From an uncultured Hungatella sp. (GTDB lineage: Bacteria > Bacillota > Clostridia > Lachnospirales > Lachnospiraceae): 14,661 bases of DNA. Below are positions 1 to 8,391 of this stretch, piece after piece. The notes under the pieces were generated by a model. It searched no databases, was not told the origin of the DNA, and saw only the letters and a program-made list of their open reading frames with translations. Numbering within the stretch: position 1 is the first letter of the stretch; each line of letters starts with the position of its first letter. Both the position numbers and the translations under genes were made by a program. The stretch lies in assembly GCA_910588325.1 (NCBI GenBank), contig CAJUPP010000080.1:1-14661 (forward strand). Reading direction: 5' to 3'.

Positions 1-277
1 GGGCGCACTTGGCATACCTGAATTCATGCCGCCTATTCGGCGGCGGGACTTTCATTGTAAACCTCCATGCGCCCGGCGGGCAGGGTGCACCACCTCCCAT
101 GATAGTCAGGCGGGCGCACTTGGCATACCTGAATTCATGCCGCCTATTCGGCGGCGGGACTTTCATTGTAAACCTCCATGCGCCCGGCGGGCAGGGTGCA
201 CCACCTCCCATGATAGTCAGGCGGGCGCACTTGGCATACCTGAATTCATGCCGCCTATTCGGCGGCGGGACTTTCAT
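1..277. repeat. Perfect 111-bp tandem repeat array, at least 2.5 copies
   Basis: Copies lie at 1-111, 112-222 and 223-277. The last is partial and stops matching after ...ctttcat. By eye the copies are identical, and the array enters the window already in phase, so it probably continues to the left. Each unit holds several inverted segments: a hairpin GCCGCC-tattc-GGCGGC (28-44 in copy 1), GGCAT (11-15) against ATGCC (26-30), TGCGCCCG (68-75) against CGGGCGCA (111-118, across the unit border), and the palindrome GGTGCACC (84-91). The unit is 37 codons long, so frames stay open across copies. There are no unique spacers, so this is not CRISPR. The function is unknown. It could be a structured intergenic repeat or a transcribed repeat. 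Confidence 0.93.
1..277 (-). other. Open minus-strand frame through the 111-bp repeats, doubtful gene
   Basis: On the minus strand the repeats read without a stop from an ATG at 277 to the window edge, giving a 37-residue repeat that begins MKVPPPNRRHEFRYAKCA. In each complete unit the inner ATG is preceded by GGAGG six bases upstream, a good ribosome site. The outermost ATG at 277 lacks one. Composition is rich in Pro, Gly, Arg and Cys and has no recognised domain. The plus strand is also open through the array, as expected for a GC-rich repeat whose length is a multiple of three. It is more likely a noncoding repeat than a protein, but a short repeated peptide translated from each copy cannot be excluded. 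Confidence 0.2.
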
Positions 278-302
278 AGTAACATGGAACGGGAAGAACT
301 TC

Positions 303-340
303 AGGGGCAGATATGACTCATACGAGCCAAATCTGCCCCT
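303..340. terminator. 10-bp hairpin downstream of the antiporter operon
   Basis: AGGGGCAGAT (303-312) pairs perfectly with ATCTGCCCCT (331-340) around an 18-base loop, seven bases beyond the stop codon of the last antiporter gene. On the plus strand the stem is followed by TTTT, as in an intrinsic terminator. On the minus strand, where the operon would need it, the stem is followed by GAAGTTCTTCC, a poor U-tract. It probably ends the operon, perhaps as a weak or bidirectional terminator, and it separates the operon from the repeat array. Confidence 0.6.
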
Positions 341-346
341 TTTCAT

Positions 347-2428
347 TTACCAAATCAAAAATGCCACCAGAAGATACCCCAGAGTCAGGCACAATCCGAT
401 ACAGAACAGCATAAGTCCAAAGGAAAAGCTTTCCTCCACCAGTTTCCCTGTCACCTTCAGTTCCTGTTCTCTTCGAATAAACTCCGGAATCACGGAAACT
501 CTTCCTGTTCCCGCTTTTGCCTTCTTTCCCTGTCCTCTTCCCATGCCTTTCACCTTATCGCCAAAGGCAGTCAGCTTATCCACCATATGTCCCAGGACGT
601 AGGCAAGCTGATTGCTGTCATGATGCCTCGGCTCCGGTCTTTGACTGTGAGTCGTAGCCCTGGCAAGACGTACAAAGGCATCCAGTGCCTGGTCCCCACA
701 CCGGCACACCACAGAAGAAACCGCCAGAAATACGGTCACTGCTGCAGATATCAAATATTTATCCACAAACCCACATATAGCGCCGCAGATTCCCGGAAGG
801 GCAACCTGTAAAACGGGACGGTAAATCAGATTCTCCAGATCCAGCCAAGACGGCCATCTGTCCACATACCGTTTTCCCTCTGTTCCCTCTTCCTTCTCCG
901 TCAAAAGTCCACGAATGACCACTGCATACAAAAGAATTCCGATACCTATGGAAATCAGGCCGCCTTTCAAATTCCCCAGTGAGAAATAAGAAACCACATG
1001 TCCATGGCCGCCTCCCTGGAAAAATCCCTGACCTGCATCCGCAATCTTATCCATAGTCAGATGCGCCGTCATACCGAACATGGGAAGAATCACTGCCGCT
1101 AATGTAAGAACCGCCGTACTGGCCGGATTCATGGCCTTCTTTCCATCAAATTCCGCCTGGCGCTTCGGATGCTCTTCCACAAACAAGGCAATAAACAGCT
1201 TTAACATGTAAGCCACAGTCATGCCTCCGGTACACAGAAACACCCATTCTGCCCCTTTCCAGGCAGCAGAACCGCCAATCATCTCCATATACTCCACAAT
1301 ACTTTCATGAATCAGAGTCTTGCTGATATAACCGCTCCAAAGAGGGATTCCTCCGATTCCCAGGGCCGCCATGAGAAAGCAGAATTTAAGCATCGGCTGC
1401 TTTCGTCCAAATCCCCGGATATCGTTCAGATTCAGTTGATGAAGGTTCATAAACACGGCCCCGGCACATAAAAACAGCACCAGCTTAAACAGAGAGTGAT
1501 TTACCATGTGAAGAAATGCACCTCTTACTGCCAGGGAATTGTCCTCCCCTATACTTTTTAAAAGACAGGACATGCCGATTCCCGTCAGAATAAATCCAAT
1601 CTGTGAGACAGAGGAACAGGCCAGCGTCCTCTTTAAATTAATCGAGAATACCGCCAGAAAAGCTCCCACAAACATGGTAATCAATCCCAATACCGCAATC
1701 ACCAATCCCCATGTTTTATTTTCCTCAAAGATGACACAGGACACGATAATGATGCCGAACACACCGGTTTTGGTCAGAATCCCGGACAATAAGGCACTGG
1801 CCGGGGCCGGGGCCTCCGGGTGAGCCTTCGGAAGCCATATGTGAAGAGGAAAGCACCCTGCCTTGGCTCCAAAACCAAACAGCATCAAAGCCGCCGCCGT
1901 GTAAAGCTGAGATACGGGAGACGCAAACATCCTTCCGTTTGCTCCGGCCTCTCTAGCAGCCGCCCATCCGGGAGCCGTCCCGCCATTTAAAACAAGCTTC
2001 GCCAGACCTCCCAACTCATCCATCTCCAATGTTCCAAACAAATCGTACAGAAGAAACAGCCCCATCAGCATCACCATACCGCCGATGACTGCCACTGCCA
2101 GATAGGTTTCTGCTGCCTTTAAACTCTCTCTTCTCTCATCAAAAGCAACCCACACATAGGAAGTAAAAGACATCACCTCAAAGAAGATAAATGTAGTATA
2201 TAAATCTGCGGACAAAAACACTCCTGCCGTAGCAGCGAAGGTAGCCCAGAAAAAGGAATAATACCTTCCATGATTCTTATAATGAGCCATATATTCTCTG
2301 GAAAATACGCCGCTGACCGTCCACATAAAAACCGCAATGCAGACATATACCAGCCGGAATCCATCAAGCCTGAGATGCATTCCCATGCCGCACACTCCCG
2401 GTATCATTAAATCCACTGCTTCCCTCAT
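347..2428 (-). CDS. Proton-conducting antiporter subunit 4, NuoL/HyfB-like with long C-terminal tail
   Basis: This 693-residue polytopic membrane protein belongs to the proton-conducting transporter family (complex I NuoL/M/N, MrpA/MrpD). Visible hallmarks are E84 in FFEVMSFTS, K189 in GFGAKAGCFPLHIWLP, K220 in GILTKTG, K315 in HSLFK and K370 in GYISKT. These fit the Glu/Lys proton path of the family. Beyond the core there is a hydrophobic stretch (about 540-575), a hydrophilic segment (585-660) and a final membrane helix (668-690), recalling the C-terminal extension of NuoL/HyfB. The start is well set: ATG overlaps the previous stop as ATGA, and GGAGG lies nine bases upstream. From this start the protein seems to lack the first two membrane helices usual in the family. 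It also lacks the DUF4040 and MbhE parts of a true MrpA, which are separate genes here. It is the last gene of the operon. Confidence 0.9.
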   Translation of the reverse strand: MREAVDLMIPGVCGMGMHLRLDGFRLVYVCIAVFMWTVSGVFSREYMAHYKNHGRYYSFFWATFAATAGVFLSADLYTTFIFFEVMSFTSYVWVAFDERRESLKAAETYLAVAVIGGMVMLMGLFLLYDLFGTLEMDELGGLAKLVLNGGTAPGWAAAREAGANGRMFASPVSQLYTAAALMLFGFGAKAGCFPLHIWLPKAHPEAPAPASALLSGILTKTGVFGIIIVSCVIFEENKTWGLVIAVLGLITMFVGAFLAVFSINLKRTLACSSVSQIGFILTGIGMSCLLKSIGEDNSLAVRGAFLHMVNHSLFKLVLFLCAGAVFMNLHQLNLNDIRGFGRKQPMLKFCFLMAALGIGGIPLWSGYISKTLIHESIVEYMEMIGGSAAWKGAEWVFLCTGGMTVAYMLKLFIALFVEEHPKRQAEFDGKKAMNPASTAVLTLAAVILPMFGMTAHLTMDKIADAGQGFFQGGGHGHVVSYFSLGNLKGGLISIGIGILLYAVVIRGLLTEKEEGTEGKRYVDRWPSWLDLENLIYRPVLQVALPGICGAICGFVDKYLISAAVTVFLAVSSVVCRCGDQALDAFVRLARATTHSQRPEPRHHDSNQLAYVLGHMVDKLTAFGDKVKGMGRGQGKKAKAGTGRVSVIPEFIRREQELKVTGKLVEESFSFGLMLFCIGLCLTLGYLLVAFLIW

Positions 2429-3981
2429 CCTGCCTCACCTCCTATGGACAAAAACAGATGCATAAGCGGCGCCGAATGAAGGCCAATGGCCACAATCACC
2501 GCCACAAAAATCACCAGCGGAAGAAGCATCATCCAGTTAGGGTCATGAAAATCTTTTCCTTTTTTTATTCCCTGTCCGCTTTCCGCCTTGGGAAAATAGG
2601 CTCTTATCACTACCGTCAGCATGTAAAATGCCGTCATCAGCGCAGAATACAAAATCACCGCCACTCCTGCATAAGGAAACCATCCGCCTGGTATATTGTC
2701 ACTGACTGCCTGTCCTGCATACTCAAACGCTGCCTGACACAGATTCCATTTGCTGATGAATCCTGCAAACAGCGGAACTCCCATCAAAGACAGACTGGAT
2801 ACGGTAAAACACCCAAAAGTTATGGGCATCTTCTTTCCCATCCCATCCAGCTCATAGATATAAGTCTTTCCGGTCTGATGCATCACCGCGCCGGCACAGA
2901 AGAAACCGCAGATTTTCATAAATGCATGAGCCACCATATGGCACAGCGCCGCCGCCAGCCCAAAGGGACTCATAATAGACACTCCAAACAATATATAAGA
3001 CAGATTGCTGATCGTAGAGTAAGCCAGCCGCCTTTTCCAGTGTACTTCCCTCACCGCCATGGTGGATCCGTATACAATGGTAACCAACGCTGCTGCCATC
3101 ACCACCCATTGGGCCCAGGTTCCTCTCAAAAACTCTGCCCCGAAACTGAAATACGTCAGCCTCAGGATAGCAAAAGCGCCGGACTTTACCACCGCCACCG
3201 CGTGAAGCAGGGCCGTCACAGGGGTAGGGGCCACCGTAGCCTTGGGAAGCCACCCATGGCACGGGAACAATGCCGCCTTTACACCAAATCCGAAAAATGC
3301 CAGCACATAGAACATCAGAAGTATATTCTTCTGATTCTGAGTTATGCCTGTATTCAGCATTCCTCCTGGCACGAACCCCGTATTTCCCGTGGCGGAAAAT
3401 CCCAGCACCAGCACCAGTCCCAGGAACGCAAAGGCTGCGCCGCCCAGAGAGTAATACAGATATGTTCGGCTTGCATGCGCCGCTTCCCTGGTCAAAGGCT
3501 GAAGCACCAAGGGGAAGGTCACCAGCGTCAACAACTCATAAAACAGATACAAGGTTATCAAACTGCCAGCAAATGCTATGCCTGTGGTAACTCCGTAAGT
3601 CATGGTATAAAAAGCAAAAAATCCTGGCTTACGGGGTTCCTCCTTCATATATTCGAATGCATATAACGTTGCAAGAGGCCACAAAAATGCAATCAGCCCT
3701 GCAAATACACTCCCCAACCGGTCCAGTTTGAACATAACCGTCAAATTTCCAAACAACCGAAACAGCGTAAATTCCAGGTTCCCGCTGTCCTTTGCCCCAT
3801 ACAGCTTCACAAGAAGCATCAGTATAATCAGGCTGTTGATAATTACTAACCCTTCTACTCCCAGATTCATCATCCGTTCTTCCCGTTCTCCGGAAATCTT
3901 ATCCCGAAATGTCAGAAGGAGAAGTCCGCCGAGAATCGGAAGAAACACCGGAAGCGCCAGATAGATTCCATTCATATTCAT
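2425..3981 (-). CDS. Proton-conducting antiporter subunit 3, MrpD/NuoN-like
   Basis: This 518-residue multi-helix membrane protein belongs to the same proton-conducting transporter family. Key residues are E149 (FYELLTL), K235 (FGVKAALFPCHGWLP), H260 and K266 (LLHAVAVVKSG), K356 (AHAFMK) and K411 (GFISKW). It closely resembles the upstream 493-residue subunit. Both share the pattern YEL-TL--PLVL--LT-EA, an RGTW segment, a (K/R)RLAYST loop and a GF-SKW helix, so the two look like a tandem duplication. It lies eight bases after that gene's stop and overlaps the next start by four bases, so it is surely in the same operon. Its role is to carry protons and/or cations across the membrane as part of the antiporter complex. 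Which cation is moved cannot be told from sequence. Confidence 0.92.
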   Translation of the reverse strand: MNMNGIYLALPVFLPILGGLLLLTFRDKISGEREERMMNLGVEGLVIINSLIILMLLVKLYGAKDSGNLEFTLFRLFGNLTVMFKLDRLGSVFAGLIAFLWPLATLYAFEYMKEEPRKPGFFAFYTMTYGVTTGIAFAGSLITLYLFYELLTLVTFPLVLQPLTREAAHASRTYLYYSLGGAAFAFLGLVLVLGFSATGNTGFVPGGMLNTGITQNQKNILLMFYVLAFFGFGVKAALFPCHGWLPKATVAPTPVTALLHAVAVVKSGAFAILRLTYFSFGAEFLRGTWAQWVVMAAALVTIVYGSTMAVREVHWKRRLAYSTISNLSYILFGVSIMSPFGLAAALCHMVAHAFMKICGFFCAGAVMHQTGKTYIYELDGMGKKMPITFGCFTVSSLSLMGVPLFAGFISKWNLCQAAFEYAGQAVSDNIPGGWFPYAGVAVILYSALMTAFYMLTVVIRAYFPKAESGQGIKKGKDFHDPNWMMLLPLVIFVAVIVAIGLHSAPLMHLFLSIGGEAG

Positions 3982-3988
3982 CCCTCCA

Positions 3989-5470
3989 TCAAAGCACAGA
4001 ATCCCCTATGGACTTTACCATCTGAATCAAAGCATTGGGAAAACACCCCAAAAGCAAAGCGCTGGCTGCCAGTATCATAATGGGAAGAAGCATCAGCCAG
4101 GACGGCTCCTTTCCTTCCAGCTTCCTTTTTTTCAACTCTGAGTTATCAAAATCCTGCCCCGGGAAAAATCCCTGAATCGCAATGGGAAGAAGGTACCCTG
4201 CCGTCAGCAATGCACTGATTAAAAGAACAACCGGGCCCGCAAATCCCCAGACTCCGGTGCCAGAACTTAAAGCTCCTGTTGCAAGATACCATTTGCTGAC
4301 AAACCCGCTGGCAGGCGGAATTCCTATGAGTGCCAGAGATACTACCGTATAACAGGCCAGAGTCAACGGCATTACCTTTCCCAATCCTCTCATCTGCTCT
4401 ACCCTTGTCCATCCAGTCTGCTCAATCACTGCGCCGGCTGACATAAACAGGCCATTCTTTATGATAGAGTGAAATACTATATGGGACAAAGCCCCTACAA
4501 AGGCCACCGGATGCAGCATACTAAGCCCAAACATGACATAGGACACCTGGCTCACGGTAGAGTATGCCAGCCTCTTTTTAAATACCTGCTCCTTGTAAGC
4601 CAGCATAGACCCCATAAATACGGTCACAAGCGAAAGTGCGATCCATACTGTCTGAACCCAGGTTCCCCTGATAAAATCCGGCCCTATGATATAGTAGACC
4701 ACACGAATCACCGCCAGCACGCCTGCCTTGGTGATGACACCAGACATAACTGCGCTTGCAGGAGCCGGAGCTACGGGATGAGCCGTAGGCAGCCAGCCAT
4801 GAAGAGGAAACATACCTGCTTTCGTTCCGAATCCAAGCAGTATACAGCAGGCAGACGCCAGAAGAAGCGTTTCCTTTCCGGCTACATCCTGAATTCCCAG
4901 CACGCCCCCTGGGGCAAACTCCAGAGTGGAACTGACACTGGCTATAAAGAAAATCCCAAACAATGCCAGAAATGCACCTGCCACGGAATAAAACAGATAT
5001 TTAAGTCCTGCCCTGACGGCTTCTTTCGTCAATTCATGAAGCACCAGAGGCAGAGACGTCAATGTCATCAACTCATAGAACACATACATGGTAATCAGGT
5101 TTGATGAGAAGTCAAGTCCCATCAGCACTCCCACCACAATCAGATAAAAACCAAAAAACCGATATTCATCATGCTCATGTTCCATATAGGAAATCCCATA
5201 GATCCCCACCAGAAACCACATAATCACTGTCAGGCCTGCAAACAGGCTGCTGACAGAATCAACCCGGAAGGAAACCGTCATGGTATCCGTCAGCTGGCAC
5301 AATACCAGGCTTTCGCCTGACAGAATCGCCGCAAAAACCAGAACGATTTCCACAGCCAGAACGATGGCAGAAAGACCGGTAACCACCTTCCTGTTCCTTC
5401 TTATATTCTTTGATACCAGAACCAAAATTCCTGCTAAAATCGGTACAATGACCGGCAACAGCAATTTCAT
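3989..5470 (-). CDS. Proton-conducting antiporter subunit 2, MrpD/NuoN-like
   Basis: This 493-residue membrane protein is of the MrpD/NuoM/NuoN type. Conserved positions visible are E133 (FYELMTL), K217 (GFGTKAGMFPLHGWLP), K248 (GVITKAG), K338 (FHSIIK) and K393 (SGFVSKW), so the full proton path of the family is kept. AGGAGGAGG lies upstream of the ATG, 15 bases after the stop of the 502-residue subunit gene, which supports this start and co-translation. Length is normal for the family (about 480-500). It is a close paralogue of the next gene downstream (518 residues). It acts in the cytoplasmic membrane as a proton channel of the antiporter. An automatic search may label it an NADH dehydrogenase or hydrogenase subunit, but no such catalytic genes are nearby. 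Confidence 0.93.
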   Translation of the reverse strand: MKLLLPVIVPILAGILVLVSKNIRRNRKVVTGLSAIVLAVEIVLVFAAILSGESLVLCQLTDTMTVSFRVDSVSSLFAGLTVIMWFLVGIYGISYMEHEHDEYRFFGFYLIVVGVLMGLDFSSNLITMYVFYELMTLTSLPLVLHELTKEAVRAGLKYLFYSVAGAFLALFGIFFIASVSSTLEFAPGGVLGIQDVAGKETLLLASACCILLGFGTKAGMFPLHGWLPTAHPVAPAPASAVMSGVITKAGVLAVIRVVYYIIGPDFIRGTWVQTVWIALSLVTVFMGSMLAYKEQVFKKRLAYSTVSQVSYVMFGLSMLHPVAFVGALSHIVFHSIIKNGLFMSAGAVIEQTGWTRVEQMRGLGKVMPLTLACYTVVSLALIGIPPASGFVSKWYLATGALSSGTGVWGFAGPVVLLISALLTAGYLLPIAIQGFFPGQDFDNSELKKRKLEGKEPSWLMLLPIMILAASALLLGCFPNALIQMVKSIGDSVL

Positions 5471-5485
5471 AATACCTACCTCCTC

Positions 5486-6994
5486 CTACTCAAACATCAT
5501 AAGTCCATTGCTGATGGCATTTACAATGGGTTGAGAAAACATTCCGAGAATCACATTCAGCACAATAAAACACCAAATCGCCAGACGCAGATTCCAGGAA
5601 GATTTTCTGACTACTGCCTTTTTCACAGTCTCATGCTCCTCTTCCGTAGGCGTAGGCCTGTACAGTGTGATTACCAGCCTTAAGAAATAAACCGCATTCA
5701 GTACAGTACTGACTGCCAAAGCAATCAGCGTAATAAACATCTTATGGGGACTCTGCAGTGCGGAGGTCGCAAACAAAAGCTTGGAAATAAATCCTGCCAG
5801 CATAGGGAAGCCCACCATGGACAAAGACCCTACTAAAAACCCGACGCCTGCCAGAGGGTTCCGATTCCCTGCCCCCCTGAGGCTTAAATAGTCCTTTTTA
5901 TTTCCCGACACCTCATAAAGTCCCACGGCACTGATAAACAGAAGGGCCTTGGTAGCGGAGTGGGTAAATATATGAAAAACAGCAGCCACCATGCCGGCCT
6001 CTGTCCCAAGTCCGATTCCCATATAGATATAACCAATCTGTGCCACAGAAGAATAGGCAATCATCCGCCTGGTATCTTTCTCCGCAATCGCATGGACAGA
6101 TCCCAGAATCATTCCTGCCACGCCAAAGATAAACAACACGTTAACAATATGGCTTGCCACCACATTTTCCCGCCCCAACACACGGTAAAAAATCTTTATC
6201 AGCAGAAAGATATATCCCTTTGAAACCAGACCGGAAAGAATGGCGCTGGCTGTAGGCGTAGCATAACCATAAGTATCCGGAATCCAGTAATGAAAGGGAT
6301 AGAGGCCGCTTTTAATTCCAAGGCCCACACTGACTACTGCCGTAATCACCAGCATGGGAACCTCATAGCTTCCGGCGGCCTCGATAACCGCCACCGCTTC
6401 CTTGGCCGGACTCATCAAAAGATGGCCTGTAACATCATAGAGCAGGCTCAAACCAATTAAAAACAAGCCGGAACCTAACTGGCTCAAAATCATATACCGG
6501 ATAGCAGAGGACAGGCTTCTTCCCTTCTGACGAATCATAATCAGGCCGCAGCCGGCAATGGTATTAATCTCCACAAACACATAAGCAGTAAACAGGTCAT
6601 TGGTGTAAACCAATGCCAGAAGGGAACTGAGCATAAGATCAATCATAATGTAAAACAGATTCTGTTTGCTCTCCTCCACATCAGCCGCCGTATATTTTAA
6701 ACCTCCTATAACAGCCAGAAACATCACGATCTCAAACAAAAGCGCCGTCAGTCCTTCCAGAACTCCGGCCCGTATCTCATTGCCCCAGGGAGCCGGGAAA
6801 TGTCCCATCATGTAGGTGTAGCTTTCCCCGGTTCTCACACAAAATGCCAGAACTGCCGCTGACATCACGCCTGTAATTCCAATAGCCGCCAGACTCAGAT
6901 TCCTGGCCTTCTTTCCGGACAGCACAGAAGATAGGATTCCGGAAAACATGGCAATAATAATGGAGAAAAATGGAAAATTCTGCACAAAACTCAT
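5486..6994 (-). CDS. Antiporter subunit 1, MrpD/MbhH-like
   Basis: This 502-residue polytopic membrane protein is of the proton-conducting transporter family. By position, directly after MrpC, it is the counterpart of MrpD and of archaeal MbhH. Its N-terminal region around HFPAPWGNEIRAG (65-77) recalls the W-P-GIE segment typical of MrpD. Key residues are E142 (VFVEINTIAG), K228 (GLGIKSGLYPFHYWIP), K259 (GLVSKG), K349 (THSATK) and K405 (GFISK). The start codon overlaps the MrpC stop as ATGA, and AGGAGG lies ten bases upstream, so translation is coupled. It is clearly less similar to the two following subunits than they are to each other. In known Mrp and Mbh complexes this subunit sits next to MrpC and carries protons. 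Confidence 0.93.
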   Translation of the reverse strand: MSFVQNFPFFSIIIAMFSGILSSVLSGKKARNLSLAAIGITGVMSAAVLAFCVRTGESYTYMMGHFPAPWGNEIRAGVLEGLTALLFEIVMFLAVIGGLKYTAADVEESKQNLFYIMIDLMLSSLLALVYTNDLFTAYVFVEINTIAGCGLIMIRQKGRSLSSAIRYMILSQLGSGLFLIGLSLLYDVTGHLLMSPAKEAVAVIEAAGSYEVPMLVITAVVSVGLGIKSGLYPFHYWIPDTYGYATPTASAILSGLVSKGYIFLLIKIFYRVLGRENVVASHIVNVLFIFGVAGMILGSVHAIAEKDTRRMIAYSSVAQIGYIYMGIGLGTEAGMVAAVFHIFTHSATKALLFISAVGLYEVSGNKKDYLSLRGAGNRNPLAGVGFLVGSLSMVGFPMLAGFISKLLFATSALQSPHKMFITLIALAVSTVLNAVYFLRLVITLYRPTPTEEEHETVKKAVVRKSSWNLRLAIWCFIVLNVILGMFSQPIVNAISNGLMMFE

Positions 6995-7368
6995 GTCCGT
7001 TCATCCTCCTTCACCCGCAGCAGAATCTGATCCAGATCCAGAGACCCGTATCTCTCATACAGACGGATTGTCAGCGCCAGCATAAGAGCCGTCGTGCTGA
7101 CAGACACCACGATGCCGGTAAGCACCAGGCCGCTGGGAACCGGGTTGATATAAGCGGAAACGTCCTGAATACCATCCACTACAATGGGAACCATACGCCC
7201 GTTTATGTAGCCTTTCGCCGCCAGAAACAGGTACACAGCCGTGTCCATAATATTCATGCCCATAATTTTCTTAATCAGGTTCTGATGAAGCAGAAGAATG
7301 GTAAAGCCAATTCCAAAGAGAATCACTGATGCCGTTTCCTCCATATTTAAAAGCATATGCTGCAACAT
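6991..7368 (-). CDS. mnhC: Cation/H+ antiporter subunit C (MrpC/MnhC, NuoK-like)
   Basis: This 125-residue protein has three hydrophobic helices (about 13-28, 38-52 and 79-102), as in MrpC and NuoK. The family block INPVPSGLVLTGIVV (75-89) corresponds to the DPLPQALVLTAIVI block of MrpC. The Gln-Ala pair of the usual form is Ser-Gly here. The ATG directly follows the stop of the MrpB fusion gene with no gap, and GGGAGG lies seven bases upstream. In structures of Mrp and Mbh the C subunit links the B/F/G cation module to the large D subunit, which matches its place just before the first large subunit gene. Identification is secure. The symbol is given by homology. Confidence 0.92.
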   Translation of the reverse strand: MLQHMLLNMEETASVILFGIGFTILLLHQNLIKKIMGMNIMDTAVYLFLAAKGYINGRMVPIVVDGIQDVSAYINPVPSGLVLTGIVVSVSTTALMLALTIRLYERYGSLDLDQILLRVKEDERT

Positions 7369-8391
7369 CTACATGCCTCCCTTCCGGAACAATGTGTAAA
7401 ATGCATACATTGTACAGGCCACCACCAGGCCCACACAGATATTTAAAGGCAGAATCAGTCCGCTGCTCAAAATTGCTCCCGGTGTCCCCAGCGGTATACC
7501 GCTATCCAGATGGTTTGCACCAGTAAAAAAGGAATAACTTTTTGCAAGGCAGTAAAAAGTCAGCGCACACAGCGTCATCCTGCGGTATACTTTCTCCGTA
7601 AAAAACCGCTCTGTCTTTTTAAATCCAAAAGCATTCAGATAAAGAATCAGTCCAGAGCCCAGCACCGCACCGCCGGAGAATCCGCCGCCAGGCGAAAGGT
7701 GTCCGTTAAGGACAATATAGATTCCAAAGATCAGAATAATCGGAACCAGCAAACAGGCACATTTCTGAAGAATTATATCATTCTTCGGCTCATACAGACG
7801 GTCATAAGCCGCCTCTTTCCGTCTTTTCTTTGTAGTCTCATCCTTGCTGGCAGCGTCAATCCGCAGAAGAACCAGCACACAGCAGGAAGCGATAAACAAC
7901 ACACAGGATTCCCCAAAAGTATCAAACGCACGGTAATCCAGAATCATACCCGTAACAATATTAACTGCCCCTGTCTCCTGAAGCCCCTTCTCGATATAAC
8001 GAGCAGACACCTCATTGTTGTCCGGATTTCCTGCATTTCCAAATATAGGAAGATAGGAAACCGTCCAAAGAAGAACTGCTATAATTCCTGCACACAAGAG
8101 CACGGACATGAACCGGTAAGCCTTTCGAAAAAAATCAAGTCCATGGGCCACGGATTTGTCGAAGCCCTTCGCAAAGATAGGCAGATTCTTTAGCTCTTCC
8201 TCCCGAATCGCCTCATAAATTTCAAGCCTTTGATTCCCCGGGCGGCTGCTGTTTGAGTGATCTGCCCCGGTGGTTTCCTGGCCTGGCATCCATGCCTCCA
8301 TGCCCTGTGCCAGCAAATCCACGTCACCATTTATCCATTTTTTAAATTTCAGCCAGTGGCTGCTGTCATAATTATCCTTCTTTCGACTCAT
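7369..8391 (-). CDS. MbhE-MrpB fusion subunit of cation/H+ antiporter
   Basis: This 340-residue protein has three parts. Residues 1-90 are hydrophilic and of unknown role (rich in Lys, Glu and Asn). Residues 91-178 form two membrane helices around TGAVNIVTGMILDYRAFDTF (140-159), the pattern of MbhE and of the C-terminal end of MrpA. Residues 203-336 are an MrpB/MnhB (MbhF) domain with the signature GIYIVLNGHLSPGGGFSGG (223-241). In classical Mrp the MbhE-like part is fused to MrpA, and in archaeal Mbh it is a separate protein. Here it is fused in front of MrpB. AGGAGG lies six bases before the ATG, and the gene overlaps the MbhD-like gene by 20 bases, supporting the long N-terminus. It probably forms part of the cation path. 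Confidence 0.9.
   Translation of the reverse strand: MSRKKDNYDSSHWLKFKKWINGDVDLLAQGMEAWMPGQETTGADHSNSSRPGNQRLEIYEAIREEELKNLPIFAKGFDKSVAHGLDFFRKAYRFMSVLLCAGIIAVLLWTVSYLPIFGNAGNPDNNEVSARYIEKGLQETGAVNIVTGMILDYRAFDTFGESCVLFIASCCVLVLLRIDAASKDETTKKRRKEAAYDRLYEPKNDIILQKCACLLVPIILIFGIYIVLNGHLSPGGGFSGGAVLGSGLILYLNAFGFKKTERFFTEKVYRRMTLCALTFYCLAKSYSFFTGANHLDSGIPLGTPGAILSSGLILPLNICVGLVVACTMYAFYTLFRKGGM

Noticed and set aside
1..277. CRISPR array
   Set aside because: The period is 111 bases with no unique spacers between identical units, and no cas gene is nearby.
9..602. Plus-strand frame of 197 residues starting in the repeats
   Set aside because: The first part is the 111-bp repeat read on the plus strand, and the rest is antisense to the end of the last antiporter gene. 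No ribosome site and no domain are visible.
2458..3666. Long plus-strand frame of 402 residues
   Set aside because: It lies wholly antisense to a clearly conserved antiporter gene. Its composition (many His, Gln, Arg, Lys and Cys) is typical of the reverse strand of a hydrophobic protein gene.
7510..8193. Plus-strand frame of 227 residues, and similar ones at 4469-5104 and 5960-6223
   Set aside because: All are antisense shadows of conserved operon genes, lack good ribosome sites and show no motifs.
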